DNA of 6,426 nucleotides from Pseudomonadota bacterium (lineage in GTDB: Bacteria; Desulfobacterota; Desulfobacteria; Desulfobacterales; Desulfobacteraceae). Of the stretch, positions 1 through 6,340 are shown one piece after another (the first letter of the stretch is position 1; each line of letters starts with the position of its first letter). The notes under the pieces are model-generated. The model saw only the letters and a list, made by a program, of their open reading frames with translations, searched no databases and was not told the DNA's origin. The position numbers were made by a program, and so were the translations under genes. The DNA lies in assembly GCA_018812385.1 (NCBI GenBank), contig JAHJDU010000370.1, positions 1 through 6,426 on the forward strand. Reading direction: 5' to 3'.

Positions 1-2
1 AA

Positions 3-188
3 GATATTAACATTTTAGTTCCTTCTGGAATTCATACTGAAATTAATATATTTATTGACCACAGGTTTGAAAAAACAATAATAATTGATCCTTGGAATGA
101 GGATAACAATACAGGAGATATGAACTTATGGGAATCATTGCCCCTTCAATTCTATCAGCCGATTTTACCAGACTTGGTGAAGAATTAA
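3..188 (+). CDS. 3' end of an unidentified upstream gene (partial)
   Basis: This frame is open from the left window edge for 61 codons and then stops at TAA 186-188. The other two plus-strand frames close at once (TAG at 16-18, TAA at 8-10), so this is the only frame that can carry an incoming plus-strand gene. The visible residues mix a hydrophobic stretch (DINILVPSGIHTEINIFI) with a charged tail (IIIDPWNEDNN). I do not recognise a family; in particular the tail does not look like RsmB/Sun, a frequent neighbour of rpe. If real, it overlaps the first 61 nt of rpe out of frame, which is longer than usual. The native stop could therefore lie elsewhere if there is a sequence error, or the ORF could be fortuitous. 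Reading starts before the window, so length and start are unknown. Confidence 0.4.
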   Translation, partial: DINILVPSGIHTEINIFIDHRFEKTIIIDPWNEDNNTGDMNLWESLPLQFYQPILPDLVKN

Positions 189-778
189 TAAGTGTTGAAC
201 AGGCAGGAGCAGACTGGATACATATTGATGTTATGGATGGACAATTTGTACCCAACATCACCTATGGACCAATCATTGTAGAAGCATGTAAAAGAGCCAC
301 AAATCTTGTGCTGGACGTTCACTTAATGATTGAAACACCAGACCTGATCATTCCTGAGTTTGCAAAAGCCGGGGCCAATTACATTTCAATTCACCAGGAA
401 GCCTGCCCCCATCTTCACAGAAGTCTGCAACTCATTAAAAGCTTTGGTGTAAAGGCTGGGGTGGCATTAAATCCGGCAACGCCGCTATCTTCTATAGAAT
501 GGGTTATAGATCAGCTTGATTTTGTTTTGATCATGAGTGTGAATCCAGGATTTGGCGGCCAGAAATTCATTGAATCCAGTATTGATAAAATAAAAGCCTT
601 ATCTAAACTGCTAAAGGAAAAAAATTCCAATGCCATTATACAGGTGGATGGCGGGATCAATAACAGCACCATAAAAGCCGTCTCCATAGCAGGTGCCACA
701 TCTTTTGTTGCAGGATCTGCAATCTTTAACACTGCAAACTATAAAGAGACCATTTCAAGTTTGCGGCAAAATATGTAA
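128..778 (+). CDS. rpe: Ribulose-phosphate 3-epimerase
   Basis: Interconverts D-ribulose 5-phosphate and D-xylulose 5-phosphate in the cytosolic pentose phosphate pathway. The 216 residues match the usual family length of about 210-230 and form one TIM barrel. Visible signatures are the N-terminal IIAPSILSADF (3-13), HIDVMDGQFVPN (32-43), DVHLMIE (63-69), the phosphate-loop segment MSVNPGFGGQKF (136-147) and VDGGIN (173-178). The expected metal and catalytic residues are present: His32, Asp34, His65 and Asp174, with the two Asp acting as acid/base pair in characterised homologues. The start at 128 is fixed by an AGGAG at 113-117, 10 nt upstream; the ATG at 120 is in another frame. It leads the visible plus-strand run, with the transporter gene starting 28 bp after its stop. 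Identification is secure. Confidence 0.97.
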   Translation: MGIIAPSILSADFTRLGEELISVEQAGADWIHIDVMDGQFVPNITYGPIIVEACKRATNLVLDVHLMIETPDLIIPEFAKAGANYISIHQEACPHLHRSLQLIKSFGVKAGVALNPATPLSSIEWVIDQLDFVLIMSVNPGFGGQKFIESSIDKIKALSKLLKEKNSNAIIQVDGGINNSTIKAVSIAGATSFVAGSAIFNTANYKETISSLRQNM

Positions 779-806
779 AGGTTACAATTTAAAAAACCAA
801 ATCATC

Positions 807-1976
807 ATGACCCAATCTGATTCCCGTGCAAACACTGTTAATTATAGAATAATTTTTATTTTAACCCTGATTCATTTTACCGGGGATTTTTATTCATCCT
901 TTTTTACGCCCTTATTACCCGCTTTTGTTGACAAGCTTGGGTTAACCCTTGCCCAGGTAGGTTTAATTACCGGTATGGTCAGATTTCTTGCCTTTATTGT
1001 ACAGCCGGTCACAGGCTATCTTGCAGATCGGTATGAAACAAGAAATTTTGTTTTTGCAGGGCTTTTTTTCGCTTTTTTCTTTATTCCCTTTTCAGGAATT
1101 GCCCCAAATTTTTGGGTCTTACTTATCATCCTTTGTCTGGGTTCCATTGGATCATCCATGTTTCACCCCTCCACAACAGGAATGGTGCCATTATATTCAG
1201 GCCACCGCACCGGATTTTCTCTTTCAATTTTCAATACAGGCGGAACCCTTGCCTTTGCTGCTGGACCTATATTTATCACCTTGTATGTGACAAAGTTTGG
1301 TCTTGAACAAATGCCTTATACGATTATTATAGGAGCGATTGCCTTTTTTTTCTGTATAAAATATCTGCCGGCTCCTGTAAGCGAGAACCTCTCACACTTA
1401 GGATTTATTGGTTCCATTAAAGAAACCCTTGGCAAGGTATATAAATCCATCTTCCTGATATGGCTTACAATGGTACTTCGAGCTGTCACCGGGCAGACCT
1501 TTATGACTTTTATGCCTATTTATCTTACTGACAAAGGTCATGACCTTGTTTCTGTAGGATTTATTTTTTCTATCTTTATTATGGCAGGTACTTTCAGCGG
1601 CCTTCTGGCAGGCTATCTTGCTGACAGAATAGACATTAAAAAAATCTTTTTTGTTTCCCATGCCCTTATGTGCCCTGCCCTTTTGTTATATCTCTATCTT
1701 CCAGACTCTTTTGTTTACCTTGGATCTTTTTTAGCCGGATTTGCTGTTCTGGCATCCCTTCCTCTTGGCGTTTTGATGGCCCAAAAATTAGCTCCTAAAT
1801 CAAGATCCATGGTATCCAGCATCATGATGGGGCTTGCCTATGGCCTGGGAGGCGCCCTATCGCCTTTTATTGGAAAACTTGCCGACATTTACGGTCTTGA
1901 AAATGTTCTTTTTTATTCCGCCTTTATACCCATTGTCTCTTTGCTGCCTATTATGAAATTTCCTAGGGTTAAATAG
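807..1976 (+). CDS. MFS transporter, fosmidomycin-resistance (Fsr)-like
   Basis: Inner-membrane secondary transporter of the major facilitator superfamily, 389 residues, with about 12 hydrophobic segments in two homologous halves. The inter-TM2/3 motif A appears as GYLADRYETRN (70-80) and again in the second half as GYLADRIDIKK (269-279). The segment GSIGSSMFHPSTTGMV (112-127), followed by GHRTGFSLSIFNTGG, closely resembles the FHPE...G(R/H)RG...FQVGG pattern of Fsr-type drug exporters. The acidic residue after FHP in Fsr is Ser here, so the substrate may differ. I chose ATG 807 because the longer frame from 693 would add 38 hydrophilic residues lying inside rpe. The Shine-Dalgarno is poor: AAAGG at 777-781 is 25 nt away, so initiation may depend on coupling to rpe, which ends 28 bp upstream. 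Family is sure; substrate is unknown. Confidence 0.92.
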   Translation: MTQSDSRANTVNYRIIFILTLIHFTGDFYSSFFTPLLPAFVDKLGLTLAQVGLITGMVRFLAFIVQPVTGYLADRYETRNFVFAGLFFAFFFIPFSGIAPNFWVLLIILCLGSIGSSMFHPSTTGMVPLYSGHRTGFSLSIFNTGGTLAFAAGPIFITLYVTKFGLEQMPYTIIIGAIAFFFCIKYLPAPVSENLSHLGFIGSIKETLGKVYKSIFLIWLTMVLRAVTGQTFMTFMPIYLTDKGHDLVSVGFIFSIFIMAGTFSGLLAGYLADRIDIKKIFFVSHALMCPALLLYLYLPDSFVYLGSFLAGFAVLASLPLGVLMAQKLAPKSRSMVSSIMMGLAYGLGGALSPFIGKLADIYGLENVLFYSAFIPIVSLLPIMKFPRVK

Positions 1977-2036
1977 TGGTCGAGGAAAATCCGCCAATTT
2001 TCCCCAATCTCTGCGTTGGGCGCAAATTTTACCACT
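1975..2036 (+). repeat. Imperfect long inverted repeat / hairpin after the transporter gene
   Basis: The outer arms AGTGGT (1975-1980) and ACCACT (2031-2036) are perfect complements. AAAAT (1986-1990) with ATTTT (2026-2030), and CGCCAA (1992-1997) with TTGGgCG (2016-2022, one bulge), continue the stem inward. Alternative local hairpins compete with it: GGAAAAT/ATTTTCC (1984-1990/1997-2003, 6-nt loop) and TGCG/CGCA (2012-2015/2021-2024). The left arm overlaps the transporter stop codon TAG (1974-1976). There is no T-run after the right arm, so this is not a classical intrinsic terminator. It fills most of the 88-bp spacer before the radical SAM gene and could be a dispersed REP-like element, an mRNA processing or stability site, or an attenuator. 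Function is inferred only. Confidence 0.5.
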
Positions 2037-2064
2037 TTCAATTAAATAAGGTGTCCCCATAATA

Positions 2065-3687
2065 ATGAAGGTAATTCTGGTTCAACCGCCCATGGAAGAT
2101 TTTTATCTGACAAAAAAAAGAACCATACCCTATGGACTTGCCTCCATTGCTGCATGCATCAGGGAAAAAGGCTTTGATGTCGAAATTCTTGATTCCCTTG
2201 CAACAGACAAATCAAAAACCATTGCATATCCGGACGAATTTTCTTTTCTTTTACCCTTCTATGGCAAAAACGATGTCACGGCTTTTTCCCTGTTCCATGA
2301 GTTTAAACATTTTGGATATTCTTATGAATATATCGGGACAAAAATCAGGGAAAAACAACCTTTTGTTGTGGGTATATCCTCTTTGTTTACGGCTTATTGT
2401 AATGAAGCATTAAAAACCGCTAAAACCATTAAAAAATTTTATCCCCATTGTAAAATAGTATTGGGCGGTCATCACCCCACCATATTTCCTGAAAAAGTAT
2501 TAAACTGCCCGGAAATTGATTTTGTTCTGCAAGGAGAGGGTGAAACCAGCATGGGCCTGCTTTGCGAAGCATTAAAGAATGGTTCAGATTTAAAACAAAT
2601 CCCAGGAATTGCCTTTAAAAAAAACAATTCTATCCATATTTCAAATCCATCCTGGGTTACAGACATTAACAACCTTCCTCTGCCTGCCTCAGACCTGATC
2701 AATCATGATTATTACCAAAGGAAAAACAGACTTTCCTTCATGGTTGTTTCAAGCAGAGGATGTCCCATGCAGTGCTCATATTGTTCTGTATCTGCTTCAT
2801 CATCCCATGCACCATTCAGACAGCGGAAAGTTGAGGATGTAATCAGGGAAATTGAGCTTCAGGCCAAAATCCATGACATTGGATTTATTGATTTTGAAGA
2901 TGAAAACCTGTGTTTAAACAAGCCATGGTTTATTGAGCTTTTCTCTCAGATAAAAAAACTGTTTGCCGATAAAAATGTCGAGCTCCGGGCCATGAACGGT
3001 CTTTATCCCCCTGCAATTGATGAAGACATCGTTTCTTTGATGAAAGCATCAGGGTTTAAGACCCTCAACCTTTCTTTGGGATCAACATCAAAAGAACAAT
3101 TGAAAAAATTCAAACGGCCTGACGTAAGAGCCTCTTTTGAACATGCCCTTTTTCTTGCAAAAAAATATAACCTTGACTGTGTTTCATATATTATTGCTGC
3201 AGCACCTGGTCAAAGTGCACAAAGTTCTTTGGAAGATCTTTTATATCTGGCACAAAAAAGGACCCTTGCAGGATTATCGATTTATTATCCAGCACCAGGA
3301 AGCCTGGATTATCAGTTTTGTGAGGCAAATCATCTTCTGCCGGACAGGTTTTCCCTGATGCGGTCAACAGCACTGCCTTTAAATGATACAACCTCAAGAA
3401 TAGAAGCTGTGACCCTGTTAAGGCTTTCAAGAATCTTAAATTTTATAAAGCATCTGATTGACACAAAGGGTGAAATACCTGAATCCAAGCCTTTTTGTGA
3501 TCAAAAAAAAGCCTCTTCCTTAGACAGGCAGGCCTTATCAGAAGAACTGCTTCAATGGTTTCTCCATGATGAGAAAATCCGGGGAGTTTATCCAGATGGT
3601 GAGATTTATACCCATATTGCAGATAGCAACCTGATCAAAAAATTTATTAAAAGAATAAAAACCATTGCCATTGCCGGCATAAAATAA
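2065..3687 (+). CDS. B12-binding-domain radical SAM protein, unknown substrate
   Basis: Cytosolic class-B type radical SAM enzyme, 540 residues. The N-terminal region (about 1-175) looks like a Rossmann-like cobalamin-binding domain: KVILVQPPMEDF at the start, VLGGHHP at 132-138 and FVLQGEGE at 153-160, as in BchE-type and other B12-radical SAM proteins. No DxHxxG motif is seen, so base-off cobalamin ligation by His is not supported. The radical SAM barrel (about 225-420) carries RGCPMQCSYC, placing the three 4Fe-4S cysteines at 233, 237 and 240, and FEDENL (277-282), typical of the family. The last roughly 120 residues match no domain I recognise. Start: ATG 2065 with AAGGTG at 2048-2053. 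It follows the Fsr-like transporter by 88 bp, including a hairpin, and converges on map. Members do methylations, cyclisations and other difficult radical chemistry; the sequence does not reveal which. Confidence 0.92.
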   Translation: MKVILVQPPMEDFYLTKKRTIPYGLASIAACIREKGFDVEILDSLATDKSKTIAYPDEFSFLLPFYGKNDVTAFSLFHEFKHFGYSYEYIGTKIREKQPFVVGISSLFTAYCNEALKTAKTIKKFYPHCKIVLGGHHPTIFPEKVLNCPEIDFVLQGEGETSMGLLCEALKNGSDLKQIPGIAFKKNNSIHISNPSWVTDINNLPLPASDLINHDYYQRKNRLSFMVVSSRGCPMQCSYCSVSASSSHAPFRQRKVEDVIREIELQAKIHDIGFIDFEDENLCLNKPWFIELFSQIKKLFADKNVELRAMNGLYPPAIDEDIVSLMKASGFKTLNLSLGSTSKEQLKKFKRPDVRASFEHALFLAKKYNLDCVSYIIAAAPGQSAQSSLEDLLYLAQKRTLAGLSIYYPAPGSLDYQFCEANHLLPDRFSLMRSTALPLNDTTSRIEAVTLLRLSRILNFIKHLIDTKGEIPESKPFCDQKKASSLDRQALSEELLQWFLHDEKIRGVYPDGEIYTHIADSNLIKKFIKRIKTIAIAGIK

Positions 3688-3731
3688 TCTATATAGTGCC
3701 TGAACCCTGCCCTTGAATCAGTCCCCGACCT

Positions 3732-4613
3732 TTAAAGTTCATAGGGTGTAAGACTTTCCCATCCATTTTCAGTTACAAGCAGGGTCTGCTCAAACTGTGC
3801 AGATAAGGATCCATCATTGGTGACGGCTGTCCACCGGTCTTCAAGCACATGGAGCTCTTTTTTGCCCAGATTGATCATGGGCTCAATGGTAAACACCATA
3901 CCAGGAACAAGAGTGACACCTTTTCCCCTGGTTCCAAAATGAAGAACCTGGGGCTGCTCATGGAAATCAATGCCTACGCCGTGGCCGACAAACTCACGAA
4001 CCACGGAACAGCCCTGGGACTCTGCATAATTTTGGATGGCATAACCGATATCGCCCAAAGTAGCGCCCGGGGCTATTGTTTCAATCCCTCTTTTCAAGGA
4101 TTCGGCAGCCACACTCACTATTTTCTGTCCCTGTTTTGTCGGGGTTCCCACAAAAAAGGTTTTACTGGCATCAGCGTAATACCCATCCAAAATGGGTGTG
4201 ATATCCACATTTACAATGTCCCCATCTTTTAAGACACGATCACCTGGAATGCCGTGACAAATAACCTCATTCACCGAAACACACACGCTTTTAGGAAAAC
4301 CCCTGTAATTTAAGGGTGCTGGAATCGCCCCAGCCTTAATGGTTTCTTCATGTACAAAGGTATTAATCGCTTCTGTCACAAGCCCTGGTTTTATCATTTT
4401 CTCAACCTGGTTGAGAATTGACATTAAAAGCTCTCCGCATTTTTTAATGCCTTGGATCTGGTGTGGGTCTTTCAAACAAATATCATATCGATTTTTGTAC
4501 TCTTCCTTTAGACTGATTTCCATTTTTTTATTTCTGCAGCAGTTTTTATATTTTTCCCCGCTTCCACATGGACACAGGGTATTTCGCCCGACCTTCACAG
4601 GTTTGTTTTTCAT
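3732..4613 (-). CDS. map: Methionine aminopeptidase, type I, with N-terminal SEC-C zinc motif
   Basis: Removes the initiator Met from nascent proteins at the ribosome. The 293 residues consist of an N-terminal SEC-C motif (NTLCPCGSGEKYKNCC, 11-26; Cys14, Cys16, Cys25 and Cys26 as likely zinc ligands) and a pita-bread M24 catalytic domain from about 50 to the end. All five dinuclear metal ligands of the family are visible: Asp137, Asp148, His211, Glu244 and Glu275. The conserved catalytic His120 (VICHGIP) and His218 (FHEQP) are also present. It is longer than the E. coli enzyme (264 aa) because of the SEC-C extension, which in SecA-type proteins binds zinc and helps ribosome or protein contact. 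Its ATG overlaps the miaB stop as ATGA (4 nt), so it is probably translated by coupling. It is the last gene of the minus-strand operon. Confidence 0.97.
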   Translation of the reverse strand: MKNKPVKVGRNTLCPCGSGEKYKNCCRNKKMEISLKEEYKNRYDICLKDPHQIQGIKKCGELLMSILNQVEKMIKPGLVTEAINTFVHEETIKAGAIPAPLNYRGFPKSVCVSVNEVICHGIPGDRVLKDGDIVNVDITPILDGYYADASKTFFVGTPTKQGQKIVSVAAESLKRGIETIAPGATLGDIGYAIQNYAESQGCSVVREFVGHGVGIDFHEQPQVLHFGTRGKGVTLVPGMVFTIEPMINLGKKELHVLEDRWTAVTNDGSLSAQFEQTLLVTENGWESLTPYEL

Positions 4614-5977
4614 TTATCTTGCACTCCCAGGGGATGTCCCCACAATGAATGGGGGTATGCATTTTCAATTCTAATTTTAATAATATCGCCAATAATGACA
4701 TCTTTGGAAGGGAAATGCACGATTTTATTGGACTCAGTCCTTCCCACCATCTGCTCCACGTTCATTGCGGCATGATCAAATCCATCCCTCTTCTTCCCAC
4801 TTTTGCCTTCAACAAGAACATCCAATATTTTCCCGATCTGTTCCTTGTTCTTTTTTTCAGTATAATCTTCCTGTAATTCTAATAAATTATTTAATCTTTC
4901 CCGTTTTTCCTCCTCAACAACCTGATTAGAAAACCTGGCTGCCGGCGCAGATGAGCGATCAGAATAGGCAAAAGCAAATATGGAATCAAACCGTATTTCA
5001 CGCAAAAGGTTCATTGTATCATTAAAATCTTCCTGGGTTTCAAAAGGGAACCCCACAATTATATCTGTTGAAAGGGCAATATCTGGACATTCCTTTTTTA
5101 AGTTTAAAATCTGGTCCATGAATTTCTCCCGGGTATACCCCCGATTCATCTTTTTTAGGATTTTATTGGATCCAGACTGTATTGGCAGATGAAGATGGTT
5201 GCAAACTTTATCAAGATCCCGGATGGCATAAATCAGATCCTTTGAAAGATCTTTTGGATGGGACGTGGCAAATCGAATTCTATGGATTCCATTTATGTCA
5301 TTGACCTTGGCCAAAAGTTGCGGAAAAGATATCTGGCCTTCTTTTTGGCCGTAGGAATTAACATTCTGCCCCAACAGGGTAATTTCCTTAACACCTGCAG
5401 AAGCAAGCAAGGTGATCTCTTCTACAATGCTTTCCGGCAGTCGGCTTCTTTCTCTGCCCCGGACATAGGGAACCACGCAATAGGTACAAAAATTATCACA
5501 CCCCTGCATAATGGTTACAAATTTTGAGCTTTTATTTTCATCAAAACAGGATGTGTCTGGCAGGGCCTCATAAATCATGGAGGAATCTTCTATATCCACC
5601 ACTTTTTGTTTGCCAGACTTAACCGCATCAATTATCTGGCCAAACCTTGAAAATGCCTGGGTACCCAGAACAATATCCAGATGCGGAACACGGGCAAAGG
5701 CTTTTTCACCCTCCTGCTGGGCAACACACCCGGCCATGACAGTGATCAGATGAGGCTTTTTCTTTTTTATTTTGGCAAATCTGCCCAAAAAACTGAATGC
5801 TTTTTCTTCTGCCTTGTGCCGGATCGAACAGGTATTGCAGACCACAATATCAGCCTTATCCATATCATCGGTTTTTTCAAACCCATAAGAATTTAAAATT
5901 GAGGCCAGTTTCTCAGAATCGTAGACATTCATCTGGCAGCCTATGGTATATATATAGGCATATCCGCTATACTTCAT
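4610..5977 (-). CDS. miaB: tRNA-2-methylthio-N6-dimethylallyladenosine synthase (MiaB)
   Basis: Radical SAM methylthiotransferase that converts i6A37 to ms2i6A37 in tRNAs reading UNN codons. The 455 residues show the three-domain order of the family. The N-terminal MTTase domain has auxiliary-cluster cysteines Cys14 (GCQMN), Cys50 (NTCSIR) and Cys84 (AGCVAQ). The radical SAM domain has GCDNFCTYCVVPYVRGRE with Cys160, Cys164 and Cys167. A C-terminal TRAM RNA-binding domain spans about 378-447. The NTCSIRHKAEEKAFSFLGR signature separates MiaB from the related RimO and MtaB. The start at 5977 has an AAGGAT about 11 nt upstream, and the first 11 nt overlap the end of the DUF4911 gene. The stop overlaps the map start. 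The operon placement fits co-production of tRNA-modification and translation-maturation enzymes. Confidence 0.97.
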   Translation of the reverse strand: MKYSGYAYIYTIGCQMNVYDSEKLASILNSYGFEKTDDMDKADIVVCNTCSIRHKAEEKAFSFLGRFAKIKKKKPHLITVMAGCVAQQEGEKAFARVPHLDIVLGTQAFSRFGQIIDAVKSGKQKVVDIEDSSMIYEALPDTSCFDENKSSKFVTIMQGCDNFCTYCVVPYVRGRERSRLPESIVEEITLLASAGVKEITLLGQNVNSYGQKEGQISFPQLLAKVNDINGIHRIRFATSHPKDLSKDLIYAIRDLDKVCNHLHLPIQSGSNKILKKMNRGYTREKFMDQILNLKKECPDIALSTDIIVGFPFETQEDFNDTMNLLREIRFDSIFAFAYSDRSSAPAARFSNQVVEEEKRERLNNLLELQEDYTEKKNKEQIGKILDVLVEGKSGKKRDGFDHAAMNVEQMVGRTESNKIVHFPSKDVIIGDIIKIRIENAYPHSLWGHPLGVQDK

Positions 5978-6176
5978 TAAACATGAAATCCTTTTTTAAA
6001 TCTTCAACAATCATCTGGGCAGTTTCCAAGCGATCCGGTGCAATGGCAAGCCTGATATGACCTGTTTTAGGATCCAGGGTTGTTGCAATGGCCACACCTT
6101 CATGGCCTTCAAAAATAAACCTTATAAATCCGATCCTGGTTTTATCCACTAAATATTCTTTATGAATTGTTTTCAT
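5967..6176 (-). CDS. Small DUF4911-like protein upstream of miaB
   Basis: A 69-residue soluble, charged protein without signal peptide or membrane segment. The core FIRFIFEGHEGVAIATTLDPKT, the following HIRLAIAPDR and the C-terminal helix resemble DUF4911, a short domain of unknown function that I recall from deltaproteobacterial genomes; this assignment is from memory of the pattern and not from a search. Its function is unknown. It begins the minus-strand operon and its last 11 nt overlap the start of miaB, so coupled translation and a link to tRNA modification or Fe-S enzyme function are plausible but inferred. The start at 6176 has only a weak GGAA 4-5 nt upstream. No better in-frame start is seen, and the predicted promoter lies 50-75 bp upstream. 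Confidence 0.8.
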   Translation of the reverse strand: MKTIHKEYLVDKTRIGFIRFIFEGHEGVAIATTLDPKTGHIRLAIAPDRLETAQMIVEDLKKDFMFNEV

Positions 6177-6194
6177 ATAGTTCCAATCATACCT

Positions 6195-6226
6195 TGTTTA
6201 AGCGAGCCAATGTTTAAGCGAGCTAA
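6195..6226. repeat. Two-copy 16-bp tandem repeat in the leader of the minus-strand operon
   Basis: TGTTTAAGCGAGCCAA (6195-6210) is followed directly by TGTTTAAGCGAGCTAA (6211-6226), differing at one base. A truncated TGTTTAA recurs at 6238-6244. The repeat lies between the putative -10 element (6225-6230) and the DUF4911 start (6176), covering the predicted transcription start at about 6218. It could be an operator or a slippage duplication. The position at +1 is suggestive of regulator binding, but the 16-bp spacing is not one helical turn, so two sites would face different sides of the helix. Confidence 0.6.
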
Positions 6227-6252
6227 TATATCATTATTGTTTAAAACTTCAA
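6225..6252 (-). promoter_or_regulatory. Possible sigma70-type promoter for the DUF4911-miaB-map operon
   Basis: On the minus strand, TTGAAG (plus-strand 6247-6252, 4 of 6 matches to TTGACA) and TATATT (6225-6230, 5 of 6 matches to TATAAT) are separated by 16 nt. This would start transcription near 6218 and give a leader of about 40 nt before the DUF4911 ATG. The surrounding sequence is very AT-rich, so chance matches are likely; the position upstream of an otherwise promoterless operon is the main support. Confidence 0.35.
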
Positions 6253-6340
6253 ATAGTTAATATAAATCGTCTCAAAGCAATCGCATGCAAAAATAAAAAT
6301 ATCCACACAAAAAAAACAGGTTTTAAAAAAATAACTTAGG

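Noticed and set aside
693..806. Longer N-terminus for the transporter, starting inside rpe at 693
   Set aside because: The extra 38 residues read through the conserved rpe coding sequence in another frame and are not transporter-like. ATG 807 puts the first TM segment at the normal distance from the N-terminus.
3849..4232. 127-residue plus-strand ORF inside map
   Set aside because: It is the antisense shadow of the map catalytic domain, whose motifs are intact on the minus strand.
5258..5527. Plus-strand ORFs of 70-90 residues antisense to miaB
   Set aside because: They carry no recognisable motif and lie opposite the well-conserved MiaB frame.
6173..6190. Five-codon leader ORF (MIGTI) whose stop overlaps the DUF4911 start
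   Set aside because: The only AAGG is 1 nt from its ATG, too close for normal initiation, and such a short ORF is expected by chance.
6301..6335. AAAACCTGTTTT followed by a T-run on the minus strand as a terminator
   Set aside because: The stem is only five A/T-rich pairs with a two-base loop, too weak for an intrinsic terminator.
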